Shown one piece after another: positions 41,301 to 52,559 of a stretch of DNA of 64,000 nt (the stretch's first letter is position 1; every line of letters starts with the position of its first letter). The notes under the pieces are model-generated. The model was not told where the DNA came from. It was given only the letters and a program-made list of their open reading frames with translations, and did no database searches. This DNA is from Diphasiastrum complanatum (lineage: Eukaryota > Streptophyta > Lycopodiopsida > Lycopodiales > Lycopodiaceae): assembly GCA_029204225.1 (NCBI GenBank), contig CM055094.1:64735088-64799087 (forward strand), written 5' to 3'. The translations under genes were made by a program, and so were the position numbers.

Positions 41301-42025
41301 AACTGACATCGAAATACCCTTCAAATATTAATAAGTCCATGCAAAGCAATCTTGATACTTAATAAGTAATGTTCGGAGTGCTTGAAACTGTTCAAGATTA
41401 AGTTGTGATCCAACTTGTACATTCTTTTCTGGTTCTCCTGGTTCAGCAAGATTCATAGCCTATGTCCTAGCTGGGCCATCGTAAACATCTTTCGATTCTA
41501 GCACATGTTCTTCGAGTTCACGATGTGCCTCGGGTAACATGATAACCACATCATCCAGTGTATAACATTTAAAATGTTCGGGCATTTCATTTGGACTACA
41601 TCTACTTGTTCTTTGTCAAAAGGACTTGTCTTGGATCTTCACTTAGTCTTTTTAGCAGGAATTGATCGTGGAGGTGATGACTTCTGAGAAGATAAACTCT
41701 TCTTCAAAGGTGCAGACTTCCTAGACGATGATGTCTTGCTAGAACTCTGTCTTGTAGAATAATCCTTGACTTTTCCTTTGCCTTTATCCAATAAGGGTGG
41801 CACATTCTTTGAATCAATCTTTTGAGGAGGATTTTCCCATTTTAGGACCGTATTATAATGTTGCTTTTGCTTGAATAGGTTTTTTGACTTCCAGACAATG
41901 GTTGGATCAGCTGTTTAAGTTTTGCATGCATTTGTTTTTGTCGCTCGGTTAGTTTTGTGTCTATTATTTTCTTTTTGTTCACCCGAGGTTTTCTGGTATT
42001 TTGTTTGGGCGGCAAAACCATTTTC
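41301..42025 (-). pseudogene. linker and lysine/serine-rich region upstream of gypsy reverse transcriptase
   Basis: Minus-strand sequence with stops. It includes a Lys/Ser-rich stretch (SSKTSSSRKSAPLKKS and GKGKVKDYSTRQSS, with frame changes) that would fit the gag-protease linker of the element; no protease motif is readable. It ends at about 42025 where copia sequence begins. Confidence 0.4.
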
Positions 42026-43188
42026 GATTATAAATGCATTGATTTTTTGGAACCAGGTTCTAGGTGACTATTTCAGTCCATAGAGAGCCTTGTGGATTTT
42101 GCACACAAGGTGTGGCTTGCCTTTCGATTTGTATCCCTCTAGCTGCGACATGTAGATCTTCAAGGATCTGAGAGTGAGCGATGCATCCAAACACTCGGAT
42201 ATGCTTGAGTGATGGCTTCGATCCTGTCCATACCTCATGAGGTATTTTGCCATTCAAGGCCTTAGTGATGGATCGATTTTGTAGATAGGCAGATGTAGTA
42301 ACAGCTTCTGCCCAAATATTCTTTGGAAGAGAGGCATGGGCCAACATGCTTTTGGCATGAGGTATTTTGCCATTCAAGGCCTTAGTGATGGATCGATTTT
42401 GTAGATAGGCAGATCTAGTAATAGCTTCTGCCCAAATATTCTTTGGAAGAGAGGCATGGGCCAGCATGCTTTGGCACTTTCAATGAGTGTCTGATTCTTC
42501 CTCTCAACTACACCATTGGACTGAGGTGAGTAGCTGGTTGTATACTATTGATGTATTCTGTTGGCCTTGCAGAACTCAAATTTTGTGGATGAGATGAGTT
42601 GCCTCCAAGTTGTACAACTCGACAGTGGGTGAACGACTTGTAATCCTTGAACCAGTCTTGATGGCGAGTCGTATGTTGCGTTGCTCCAAAGTCCAGATAC
42701 CAAGAATTGATATCATGTTGTTCTCCTAGCTTGGTCATGAAAGTTTCTTCATCTTCCTCTTGTTGCTGGATCAAGTGACTGGTTGTAGCACTATGTGCTT
42801 GTTGTTGGAACTGCTTCTTCTTCTCATTGTTATATTTTAGAATTCGACAGTCCTTGATTTCATGCCCAGTCCTCTTATAGTATCTGAAGAATAGTTTTTG
42901 CATTGGTTGGAATGATGAAGAGTTTGAATTCGATCTTGAACCAAAATTTGATCTAGACTGCATGTTGCTCTTCTTGTTAGGATAAGATGACTTTGTAGAT
43001 CTCTTTGATCTGAACTTCTGATTTTTTTACTATAGATCCTGAGGATCTGATCCTGAGCCTGAGGAGGATGCAGTTCTTCTGATCTCCTCTTGTAGAAACA
43101 TCGAAATTTCTCTTGATAGAGTGAGATGCTAATTGCCATGACCCAATTTTCATAGGCTTCAAGTAGACTCGATAATAGAGTCATAAAA

Positions 43189-43190
<2 letters not shown>
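42026..43190 (-). pseudogene. copia fragment: gag, zinc knuckle, protease, integrase end, RT piece
   Basis: The minus strand reads gag (SSLLEAYENWVMAI), a degenerate zinc knuckle (FFRYYKRTGHEIKDC, two Cys lost), protease WYLDFGATQHTT, then a jump to the integrase end (AHASLPKNIWAEAVTTSAYL, HEVWTGSKPSLKHIRVFG) and a piece of reverse transcriptase (GYKSKGKPHLVCKIHKALYG). Most of integrase and reverse transcriptase is missing. It is embedded between the gypsy linker and the gypsy 5' LTR. The protease carries the same DFG substitution as the copia at 32903-35168, so the two are related. Confidence 0.8.
42241..42475. repeat. 120-bp tandem duplication inside copia integrase
   Basis: 42241-42353 and 42361-42473 agree apart from three substitutions and one missing base. 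In protein the block containing LAHASLPKNIWAEA and SAYLQNRSITKALNGKIPH is present twice in frame. Two near-identical copies in an otherwise decayed element imply a recent duplication. Confidence 0.9.

Positions 43191-43191
<1 letters not shown>

Positions 43192-43277
<86 letters not shown>
43192..43277. repeat. (CT)n microsatellite
   Basis: About 43 CT repeats at the inner edge of the gypsy 5' LTR. The Arg-Glu repeat ORF on the minus strand is an artefact of it. Confidence 0.95.
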
Positions 43278-43279
<2 letters not shown>

Positions 43280-43739
43280 GAAAAGTATAACAAGATTCAA
43301 TCCCAACATTTAGCAAATCCAACAAAATGATAAACACCAACAAAGCATGCGAGTTAGATCAAGAACAAAGAGAAGCAAGGACATTCAATTCTAATTCATA
43401 AGAGGCTCAATCGCTTGTATTGAAATGAAGATGAACATAAGAAATTAATAACAAATCAGCACTACTTATGGTGGATTTTAGGGCTTTGGACTCAAATCAT
43501 ATTGGCCAAACTCTACTGCCCTTATTTATTTGAAATTTGAATTTTTGAGGGAGCCCTTATTATTCTCTAACTTGAGTAATGGGCCTTCTGACATTTAATG
43601 CTCGCAAAAGGCCTTTTATTAGCTTCTAACTAATCAAATAACTATGTGATCATCAAGTTGGACTTACACACGCAAGGTGCCAAATCCCTGTCACTTATTA
43701 ACTAGGGTTAGGGTTGCCTTGAGATCCGCAAACCCTTCA
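43192..43739 (-). mobile_element. 5' LTR of the second gypsy element
   Basis: Pairs with 36441-36976. On the minus strand it begins TGAAGGGTTTGCGG and its inner end runs into the CT microsatellite. No primer-binding site is visible because copia sequence adjoins it. The two LTRs bracket gypsy pol in the expected order for a minus-strand element of about 7.3 kb. Confidence 0.65.
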
Positions 43740-44580
43740 ACCACTGTATATCCAATGCACATAATTTTAACTGATGATTCACAAATCATGTATCTTACAA
43801 GAAATTTAACTTAAAACAATCATTCCTGGTGAATCCTCTTCACACAGATCATTTTACCAAATAACTTCATCCAAGAGTAACCAACTAATCAATTTAATTG
43901 GCAATGATTCAAAAATCTCAAATGTCTAGGTGCAGAATTCAATTATACTAGTATAACACCACATTTAGATGCTTATTCAAATCATCAATAAGTTAATCAA
44001 TAAATCTTCCACAAAAAAATCCGTTAACTCTGCAATTATCAATTCCAACAATACTTGAACACATGTTTATGTTACTTATTGGTTTAAGTGCACCAATTAA
44101 ACCCAGTCATCAGGAATACATAGTAGATTCATACAAGATTAATCATGCACATATGAGAATAATCACACCATGACCCAGTACATAAACACATTCTTATCTG
44201 ACATATTCATCCAAAATTCACATGTGCTACTCACATAACTCACTGAGAATCTTGTAACTCAGCTATCACATAATTTCTAATTCTCATGAGTAAATAGCAT
44301 ATCTGGGAATTCTATGAGATGAATAACATATTCACTCTCACAAGTTTCCCAACCCAACTTACCTCTTATTCAAAAAGTTCCAATTTGGTATCTTACTCTG
44401 GATTTATCCAAAATTACTTTTAGAAAATCACATTTTTATACCACAACTGGTTTCCAAAAAACTATGCAACAATAGATCTTCTGATAGAATTTTATCCACC
44501 CCTCTGTTTAAAGAAATTACCAATTTCTATAAGAGTTAACTGGAAAGATGACATATGAAAATATCTAAATCCCTGAAAAG
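43740..44580. other. no gene seen; left flank of the complete copia element
   Basis: AT-rich DNA without long ORFs. It is continuous with 50738 onward once the copia element is removed. The origin of this sequence was not recognised. Confidence 0.35.
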
Positions 44581-45263
44581 TGTTAAAAATTCACAATTCT
44601 AGCTTGACTAGTTTTGGTCATATGACTTGTAAATAGTTAGATGGTCATGATGTGGCTTGTCACACGTGCCAAATAGCATAGGATTCCATTCATAAGGATG
44701 TTCTCAAGTAGACCTAAGTGTTAGAACCTTTGGAATGAGTCCAAATTATGATTAGATACAAGGGAGACAAAATAGGAGCTATTTTTGGTAATTTTTGCAT
44801 TGTTGAGGGATCTCCAAGATTCCAACCCTAACTTGGTAGGGATGAAAGATCCACCAAAATTAGCATTAGGGATAGGTTTAGGGGCTACTCATACCTGCCC
44901 AAAACCGTGATGGATCATGTATATATAGGTGATGATATCTCACCAAAATCAATCAAGCAATTTCATGTTTTTTCTCTCATAATGGTGCAATTGCTCTCTA
45001 TGTTCATAATTGTTTGAGTACTTGTGATTACTAATGATTATAGGATTGAATGTAGGTCTGGTGTACAGTACTCAGACTGTGGGAGGCCGTACTTTCACAC
45101 GTGTGAAGCCTTCTTCAAGGATTTGGGCCATTTAGTGAGGTTCAAGCATAGATTTTTGATGGATTTTGATGGTTCAACTTGTGCTAATCTTATGAAATCA
45201 TAATCTATTGTTTCCCTCATCATTTCAAGTGTTTTAGGATCCTTATTTGCTGTAATTTTTACA
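44581..45263 (+). mobile_element. 5' LTR of the complete copia element (683 bp)
   Basis: Starts TGTTAAAAATTC and ends TTTTTACA, immediately before the primer-binding site. TATATATAGG at 44930-44939 is a plausible promoter TATA box, so transcripts would start shortly after it. Confidence 0.95.
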
Positions 45264-45275
45264 TGGTATCAGAGC
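45264..45275 (+). other. primer-binding site (initiator tRNA-Met)
   Basis: TGGTATCAGAGC directly after the LTR end, with no spacer, the standard plant copia site. Confidence 0.95.
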
Positions 45276-46074
45276 CTAAAGGCTGAAATGAGCTAAATCC
45301 TTGGTTTTCATTCAATTTGATTGCAATTTTTGATCTAAATCTTGTGTAGATTGGATCTTAGCATCTAGTATTGATTCTAGAACTCAAAGTGAGTCAAATA
45401 CATTGGAGATTGGTGTTGTGTGACTTCATTTGCAGGTGTTTAGGTGTCTAAAACCAGAGGCAAAGTTGAATTCAATTCACATTACCAAGATAGCAAGTTT
45501 TGCTTGCTCCAAGCATTGATTTCTAAGCAAGTTTTGGAGGTGATTTCATAGAGGAGGCTTTCTAGCATTCAAGGAGAGGGAAGATCAGAGTTTTGGGGAC
45601 TCTTCAAGGCTGTTCTAAGGTGTAGTAGACACCTCCTAAAGTGATTTAGGTTCAGTCCAACCATTGCTTGACTTATGCACCAAATTAGATCAATTTTTCA
45701 TCAATTTTGATCATTTTTTGCTTGTGATTGGATAGTAGATTGTGTTGCATCCTCATTAAGTTCCATTTAGATCTTTTACAAGTGATTTTGGAAGTATATT
45801 AGGTTGCTGAAATTCACTCTTGATCAGATCATTTGGAAGCTTTAATGTTCTTTATAGAAAGAGGGGCAATTCTACTAGTATTGTCTACTTCAATCAAGCA
45901 AGTGCATTGTTTCTAGTATTCTATGATTTGATTTTGTTAGAGATCATTCTTAGATCTTTACAGGAAGTCTATTATTGATCTTTTCAGGTCCCTAAGAAGT
46001 GGGATAAGGTAGACCTTCAATCAAATCAATAGAAGTAACCTTCATTTGTGTCAAGTCCTTGATTAGGAGACTAT

Positions 46075-46377
46075 ATGGCATCTATAAATGCATATCTTTT
46101 GGATACTAATGAAAGGCTCAACAAAACTAACTATTCCATATGGAAAGTTAGAATGGAATCTATCATGATCGTGCAAGATCTGATGGAAATTGTAAATGGT
46201 AAGGAGGGTGAACCTATTCATCCTCAAGAAAAAGCCAAATACATCAAGAGGTGCAATGTTGCACTACATTGCATAAAAATGAATGTTGCAAATGAACTCT
46301 TAAGAGAGGTAGGAGATTGCACTTCAGCTCAAGATGCTTGGGAGACTTTGCAAAAGGTCTATGAATCCAAGAACTAG
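46075..46377 (+). CDS. copia gag, N-terminal part (frame-broken)
   Basis: First ATG after the leader. Reads MASINAYLLDTNERLNKTNY then SIWKVRMESIM, a typical copia gag start, to EVGDCTSAQDAWETLQKVYE. The frame hits TAG at 46375-46377, while the same gag continues in the next frame from about 46373 (MLALKNQIYRSYQKKGES). One extra base in that short stretch explains the break. The Gag protein forms the virus-like particle in which reverse transcription takes place. Confidence 0.92.
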   Translation: MASINAYLLDTNERLNKTNYSIWKVRMESIMIVQDLMEIVNGKEGEPIHPQEKAKYIKRCNVALHCIKMNVANELLREVGDCTSAQDAWETLQKVYESKN

Positions 46378-49300
46378 AATGTTAGCTTTGAAGAATCAAA
46401 TCTATAGAAGCTATCAAAAGAAAGGAGAGAGTGCACATACTTTTGTCCTAAGAGTAAAGGAATTGAACAAAGAGCTAGCCTTTATAGGTGACCCTATCAA
46501 GGATGAAGAGCTTGTTCAACTCATATTGAATGGACTAAGCTTTGAATTTGACAATTTGGTTCAGGGATATGCAATTATGGGTAAGCTACCCATACTTGAA
46601 GAACTCCAAGGCACACTCATGGCCGAGGAATCAAGAAGGAGCCAAATGCAAGAGAGGATGGATAGGCTTTCCATCCAAGGTGGAGATGACCAAGCTCTCT
46701 TCACCAAAGGCAAAGGCAAGTCCAAAGGCAAAGGATCAACATTCAAGAAGTCTACAAAGCTTGAGGATCAAGAAGGACCCCCAAAGGCATCTCCATCAAC
46801 TACCAAAGTCAAGAAGGACAAATCAAAGGTGAAGTGCTACTATTGTAGCAAGATGGGGCATTATGCCTCGGAATGCTTCAAGAGGAAGCAAGATCAAAGC
46901 CAAGCCAACATGAGCAAAGAGGAGGAGGAGGAGAGTTCACATGAGGACTCTCTCATGATGTCCATATTTTCTTCAACAAACTTCAAAGGAGAAGATCCTT
47001 GGTGGATTGACTCGGGTGCTAGTTCACACATGACTAGTAAAAGGGAGTTTTTCTCTTCTCTCTTATCTTATGATGGACCTATAAAGTCTATCTATACAGC
47101 AAATGATGAAGCTTGTAAGATTGAAGGAGTTGGTAGCATTCCCCTTTGCTTAGGATCTTCCAAAAAGATCAACATAGAAGGTGTTTTGTACATTCCTACA
47201 ATAACAAAGAATCTACTAAGTGTTGGCCAAATGGTAGACAATGGTTTCAATGTTGACTTTGCTTCAAATGAATGTTTCATCAAGAAGAAGGGTAAGATAG
47301 TGGCTAAGGGCACTAGACTTGGCAAACTTTATAAGCTGGATGCATTTGTGGATACTAATGTTGTCATGTTGGCCGAGAAGAGCAAGATATCTACCTTTAC
47401 TTTATGGCACAAAAGACTTGGACATGTCAACTCGGGTTCCATGGAGGCTATGATCAAGGAGGAGTATGCTTTAGGCCTACCAAGGTCTATTGGGAAGGAA
47501 GACAAGGTTTGTGAAGCTTGTGCCTTATCCAAGGCACACAAGAAGGTGTTTCCTAACTCCATCACAAAGTCATCTCATCCTCTTGAACTCATAGACTCGG
47601 ATGTGCACATTGCTAGCACCAAATCTAATGGAGGTTCATCCATGTTTTTAACCTTCATTGATGACTACTCAAGATATTGTTGGGTGTTCTTACTTTCCTT
47701 CAAGTCTCAAGTATTTGATACTTTTGTAAAGTTCAAGTTGTTTGTGGAAAAGCATCATAATCATAGCATCAAGATTCTTAGAAGTGACAATGGTGGAGAA
47801 TTCATCTCCAATGAGTTCAAGGCCTTTTGTGAGGAGGAAGGGATCAAGAAAGAGACTTCTTGTCCTTACACTCCTCAACAAAATGGAGTTGCTGAAAGAA
47901 GGAATAGAACATTATGTGAATGTTCTAAGGCTTTAAGATTAGATGCTTGTTTGCCCAAATCCTTTTGGGGTGAGTCTCTTGTATGTGCAAACTACTTGAT
48001 GAATAGGGTGTCTTGCAAAGCAATTGAAGGAAAAACTCCTTATGAGATGTTGTATGGAAAGAAACCCAATCTTAATCACTTGAAAGTTTTTGGTTGTATA
48101 TGTTATGTGCATGTGCCATTGGAAACAAGAACCAAGGAGGATCCATCTTCCACAAGAGGGATCATGCTTGGATATGCAAGCTCAAGCAAGGGCTACAAAG
48201 TCTATCTCCCATCCTTGAACAAATTTGTTGTTTCAAGGGATGTCATCTTTGATGAACATCATATGCATATGCTTGAAGAAGGCTCAAGTGCTCCAACAAT
48301 CAAGAAGAAGATGGCCGAGGAGCAAGATCTTGGTTTTGAGGAGGAGCTCATGGAGGAGCAAGCACCAAACCCACCTATCACACCAAGGATATCTTCAAGG
48401 GCAAAAGTGGAGCCATCAAGGCTCACATATCAAGGAAAAGGACAGCAAGTTGAGGGTATCTCATCCACTTCTTATGCTTTATCTAGTTTTGAAGAACCAT
48501 CTAATGTTGAAGATGTATTGAACTCCAAAGAATGGTATAAAGCTATGTTGGATGAGTATGATGCCTTGATTGAGAATGAAACTTGGTTGCTTGTTGAGAG
48601 ACCTAAAAGGAATGTAATAGGATGCAAGTGGGTCTTCAAACTTAAGTTGAATGCAAATGGGAGTGTTAACAAACATAAAGCAAGATTATTTGCAAAAGGT
48701 TATGCTCAAGAGAGAGGGATAGACTATGAGGAAACTTTTGCACCCATGGCCAAGATGGTCACAATAAGACTTATCATTGCACTTGCATCACATTTTGGAT
48801 GGATTCTATGTCAAATGGATGTCTCTAATGCTTCCTTGAATGGTTTTTTGGAAGAGGATATCTATATGGAGCAGCCACAAGGGTTCATCAAGCATGGAAT
48901 GGAGAACAAAGTATGCCATCTCCAAAGAAGCATCTATGGCTTGAAGCAAGCCTCGAGATCTTGGAATTCAAGACTACATTGCTATCTTATTTCACTTTCT
49001 TTTGTTCAAAGTGAATATGATCCTACTCTTTACATTAAGTTTGATGATGTTGGTATTGTACTTTTACTCATTTATGTAGATGACATCATCATTAGTGGAA
49101 ATAGTGTTGATGGTATTGAAAAAATCAAGATAGATCTATCCTTAGAGTTCAAGATGGTAGATCTAGGATGTCTTCACTTCATCTTAGGCATAGAAGTACT
49201 TAGAGGGTCTGATTTTATCTTTATAAGTCAAGTAAACTATGCTCAAAGTCTTTTGAAGAAGTTTAAGATGGAAGTATGCAAAAGTGTTGACACACCAATG

Positions 49301-49933
49301 GAGCAAGATGTAAAAGTGCCAAATGAAGATGATGAAAGATCCTTCATGGACATCACTTTGTTTAGGCAACTTATAGGTTCCTTAATGTGGATCACTATAA
49401 CTAGACCAGATCTTAGCTTTAGTGTATGTAGGTTGAGCCAATCCATGCAAAAGCCATTGAATATCCATTGGAAAAAGGCTAAGAGGATTCTAAGATACAT
49501 CTCAGGTACATTGGATTTTGGGATTCTATATAGAGGAGATGTGATTAACCTTCATGCATTTAGTGATTCAGATTTTGCAGGGGACAAGAGGGATAGAAAA
49601 TCAACAAGTTCCTATTCAACTTTCATAGGAGAAGGTGTGGTTTCATGGCTTTCAAAAAAGCAAGAAACTATATCTCTATCTTCAACCGAGGCCGAGTACA
49701 AAGCTTTGACAACCACTACAAAGGAGGTACTTTGGATCAAGAGATTATTGGTGGAACTAAAGATCATGGATTCAGAGGAGGCACCAATCATCTACAATGA
49801 CAATATATCAGCCCAACACCTTGCATCTAACCCAATCTTCCATGCAAGATCTAAGCACATTGAGATATGCCATCACTTTGTGAGAAATGGTGCAAGCCAA
49901 GGAGATTGCTTTGGAGCATGTTCCAAGCAATGA
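46334..49933 (+). CDS. copia gag (rest)-protease-integrase-RT-RNase H polyprotein, 1199 codons
   Basis: Genuine coding begins near residue 14, where gag resumes after the frameshift. Domains in order: gag helices; zinc knuckle CX2CX4HX4C at 168-181; protease D226-S-G; integrase zinc region from H359; integrase triad D423, D485, E521 (RSDNGGEF, NGVAERRNRT), D485 and E521 being 36 residues apart; reverse transcriptase from about 700 with YVDD at 914-917; RNase H from about 1075 (DSDFAGDKRDRKSTSS, ISLSSTEAEY). The usual integrase HSDVCGP motif reads DSDVHIA, and the palm motif reads DVSNASLNG where Phe is usual before Leu, so some residues have drifted. A second frameshift near 49888 replaces the true C-terminus by about 14 wrong residues and an early stop. 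Confidence 0.96.
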   Translation: MLGRLCKRSMNPRTRMLALKNQIYRSYQKKGESAHTFVLRVKELNKELAFIGDPIKDEELVQLILNGLSFEFDNLVQGYAIMGKLPILEELQGTLMAEESRRSQMQERMDRLSIQGGDDQALFTKGKGKSKGKGSTFKKSTKLEDQEGPPKASPSTTKVKKDKSKVKCYYCSKMGHYASECFKRKQDQSQANMSKEEEEESSHEDSLMMSIFSSTNFKGEDPWWIDSGASSHMTSKREFFSSLLSYDGPIKSIYTANDEACKIEGVGSIPLCLGSSKKINIEGVLYIPTITKNLLSVGQMVDNGFNVDFASNECFIKKKGKIVAKGTRLGKLYKLDAFVDTNVVMLAEKSKISTFTLWHKRLGHVNSGSMEAMIKEEYALGLPRSIGKEDKVCEACALSKAHKKVFPNSITKSSHPLELIDSDVHIASTKSNGGSSMFLTFIDDYSRYCWVFLLSFKSQVFDTFVKFKLFVEKHHNHSIKILRSDNGGEFISNEFKAFCEEEGIKKETSCPYTPQQNGVAERRNRTLCECSKALRLDACLPKSFWGESLVCANYLMNRVSCKAIEGKTPYEMLYGKKPNLNHLKVFGCICYVHVPLETRTKEDPSSTRGIMLGYASSSKGYKVYLPSLNKFVVSRDVIFDEHHMHMLEEGSSAPTIKKKMAEEQDLGFEEELMEEQAPNPPITPRISSRAKVEPSRLTYQGKGQQVEGISSTSYALSSFEEPSNVEDVLNSKEWYKAMLDEYDALIENETWLLVERPKRNVIGCKWVFKLKLNANGSVNKHKARLFAKGYAQERGIDYEETFAPMAKMVTIRLIIALASHFGWILCQMDVSNASLNGFLEEDIYMEQPQGFIKHGMENKVCHLQRSIYGLKQASRSWNSRLHCYLISLSFVQSEYDPTLYIKFDDVGIVLLLIYVDDIIISGNSVDGIEKIKIDLSLEFKMVDLGCLHFILGIEVLRGSDFIFISQVNYAQSLLKKFKMEVCKSVDTPMEQDVKVPNEDDERSFMDITLFRQLIGSLMWITITRPDLSFSVCRLSQSMQKPLNIHWKKAKRILRYISGTLDFGILYRGDVINLHAFSDSDFAGDKRDRKSTSSYSTFIGEGVVSWLSKKQETISLSSTEAEYKALTTTTKEVLWIKRLLVELKIMDSEEAPIIYNDNISAQHLASNPIFHARSKHIEICHHFVRNGASQGDCFGACSKQ

Positions 49934-50036
49934 ATGTGTAGCTGATCTACTTACTAAACCACTTCAAAAGACACCTTTTATGAAGTTTAGATCATCACTT
50001 GGAGTGATTAGTAAAGCAATGATTGAACCAAGCTAG
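49885..50036 (+). pseudogene. out-of-frame C-terminus of the copia RNase H
   Basis: After the frameshift near 49888 the proper frame continues with VQAKEIALEHVPS, VADLLTKPLQKTPFMKFRSS and ends at TAG 50034-50036. This is the region that should finish the polyprotein, so only a 1-2 base change separates it from the main frame. Confidence 0.88.
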
Positions 50037-50041
50037 ATAGT

Positions 50042-50050
50042 GAGGAGGAG
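50042..50050 (+). other. polypurine tract of the copia element
   Basis: GAGGAGGAG directly before the 3' LTR. The same tract precedes the copia LTR on the minus strand at 32493-32501. Confidence 0.9.
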
Positions 50051-50732
50051 TGTTAAAAATTCACAATTCTAGCTCGACTAGTTTTGGTCATATGACTTGT
50101 AAATAGTTAGATGGTCATGATGTGGCTTGTCACACGTGCCAAATAGCATAGGATTCCATTCATAAGGATGTTCTCAAGTAGACCTAAGTGTTAGAACCTT
50201 TGGAATGAGTCCAAATTATGCTTAGATACAAGGGAGAAAAAATAGGAGCTATTTTTGGTAGTTTTTGCATTGTTGAGGGATCTCCAAGATTCCAACCCTA
50301 ACTTGGTAGGGATGAAAGATCCACCAAAATTAGCATTAGGGATAGGTTTAGGGCTACTCATACCTGCCCAAAACCATGATGGATCATGTATATATAGGTG
50401 ATGATATCTCACCAAAATCAATCAAGCAATTTCATGTTTTTTCTCTCATAATGGTGCAATTGCTCTCTATGTTCATAATTGTTTGAGTACTTGTGATTAC
50501 TAATAATTATAGGATTGAATGTAGGTCTGGTGTACAGTACTCAGACTGTGGGAGGCCGTACTTTCACATGTGTGAAGCCTTCTTCAAGGATTTGGGCCAT
50601 TTAGTGAGGTTCAAGCATAGATTTTTGATGGATTTTGATGGTTCAACTTGTGCTAATCTTATGAAATCATAATCTATTGTTTCCCTCATCATTTCAAGTG
50701 TTTTAGGATACTTATTTGCTGTAATTTTTACA
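50051..50732 (+). mobile_element. 3' LTR of the complete copia element (682 bp)
   Basis: Same termini as the 5' LTR. Compared with it there are eight substitutions (for example ATTATGA to ATTATGC and CACACG to CACATG) and one missing G in a G run. Confidence 0.95.
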
Positions 50733-50737
50733 AAAAG

Positions 50738-52326
50738 TCAATGATAAGTGCCTTCCCAAGAATAGGATTCACTCTATTACAATCAGAACTTTTCCTTCAA
50801 ATATTTTCAACCCGAGTGAAAGGAACTATCATTTCTCTAAAATCCATTTGTGTGAAAGAGATATTTTGGGTTTAAACAATTGAAACACGGTATTCTTAGA
50901 ATTTGTCTGAATTCCAAGTCTATTCACACAAGTAGTAATTCATACGATATAACAGTCTTTCAGAAGAATAACTTCATGCTGGAAACAATCATATAAACCA
51001 GTTTGATGTCTAATATTCAAGAAATTACTAAGAAGTAAAAGATTAATTAAGATAGTGAGAAATAGATTTAAGAGTTTTCGATTTTGTGAATGGTGAGATA
51101 CCTATTTGGGATCCGAATTAAACCTCGGAATTTTTCAAAATACCCCAACATTTAATCAATGGTCTTGTTTTTTCCATATCGCGACTAGGTACTAAAACAT
51201 TTTAGTGATAATCAAATCTTTACACTCCTAGAATTTTCTTTCTAAAATTACTAATGTCTCATACCACCAGCTCTTCCTTCTAGAAAATTCTTACTTGCCT
51301 TGTCTGATATTCTAAAGGTCCACTGATCCATCTAGTTGTCCTATAGTCCATATAGAAAATTATCCTCATTCCCAAAAACTAGAGAATCCATTTCTTTGGA
51401 TGACTGGCATGTCTTTCAGATGGATATAACATATCCACATATGACTCTCTGATTTAAGTAGAAGAATTAACATGGTTCAACATTACATTCCAACCCTTCC
51501 AGATTAGTGATAAGCTTTGAATCCCTATTGATCCAAGAGCATCAATTCTAGGGATAAGCTTCTGTCCACTAACAGGTCCAATGTAATCCATGTATTAGTC
51601 TCTAATCTACCATCATCATTTACATCCAAACCTGTGAATAAACTCAATTGTTACAAAGATATCTGTTATGAATTCAACGAAATGAATTTTTTTTAATAAA
51701 TAATATCATGTATTAAGCAATTATTCCCAGGGATTTTCAAACCGTAACTGCAAAATAAATTTCCAGAGCACACTTACTACCTCTGATGTCCACTCTTCTT
51801 CCCTCTTTAAGATTTTCAGTCACCTGCTTCAGCTAAAGTACAAGGAAGATGTAAAGACATTAGTAAATGTAGGGTGCGATTTATTAGCAAGCAATCCTTG
51901 ACAAGCATTTCATGACGAGCATATTTTGGCGAGCACTCTTGTGAGAAATTGTATGGTGGCGAGCACTTCTCTAACATGAAGATTTTTCTAAAATTATTTT
52001 TGTTTGGGTTTAGGGATGAAAGTGTGGCTCAGATAAGGTTTCTTAAATTACTTACATCAAGAATAGATCTAGATAGCTCTTTGCCTAAGAGCTCCATCTT
52101 CACCAGCCCCCCACTATTGCAAACACCATTGGGTATTGCAAAAAAGAATAAATTCTTTATAAAGCAAACTATGTGTATTAGTAAAAATTACATCAATGTC
52201 CAAAATGAACAAAAAAAATTGTCAAAATTTGAAAAGGTATCAAGCTTGGAATTACACCAAATTTCATGACATTTTTTTTTTTCTGGCAGAGAAAGCCTAG
52301 CGTCAGTGCTAGGCTTTTCTTGGCTA
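50738..52326. other. no gene seen; right flank of the copia element
   Basis: AT-rich DNA with only short, domain-free ORFs (the longest at 51949-52269). No RNA gene or element ends recognised. Confidence 0.35.
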
Positions 52327-52336
52327 TATATGTGTA

Positions 52337-52434
<98 letters not shown>
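52327..52434. repeat. (TG)n(TA)n compound microsatellite
   Basis: A TG run changing into about 48 TA repeats. The Ile-Tyr repeat ORF across it is not a gene. Such tracts are length-variable between individuals and hard to assemble exactly. Confidence 0.95.
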
Positions 52435-52435
<1 letters not shown>

Positions 52436-52559
52436 TGATTTTGAACTGAGAAATTAGTGAACAAATGGATATCTTATGTCATGATGTCCTCCCCCTCAGA
52501 TGAACAAGATAGAACGACGTAGGTTGATCATCAAATCTGTCCCTTTCACATTGATAGCT

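Larger units (their letters stand above)
44576..50737 (+). mobile_element. complete Ty1/copia retrotransposon with target duplication
   Basis: Element 44581-50732 (6152 bp) is flanked by the 5-bp target duplication AAAAG (44576-44580 and 50733-50737). In order it has the 5' LTR, tRNA-Met primer-binding site, ~800-bp leader, gag, protease, integrase, reverse transcriptase, RNase H, polypurine tract and 3' LTR. The two LTRs differ by 8 substitutions and one single-base gap over ~682 bp (about 1.2 per cent), so insertion was recent compared with everything around it. Two small frameshifts (near 46372 and 49888) break the coding region, so this copy cannot make its full polyprotein by itself. Confidence 0.97.

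Noticed and set aside
42837-43343. 168-codon minus-strand ORF with a long Arg-Glu repeat
   Set aside because: It crosses the (CT)n microsatellite. Only its C-terminal part, in another frame, is copia gag.
52266-52457. ORF ending in Ile-Tyr repeats
   Set aside because: Artefact of the TG/TA microsatellite.
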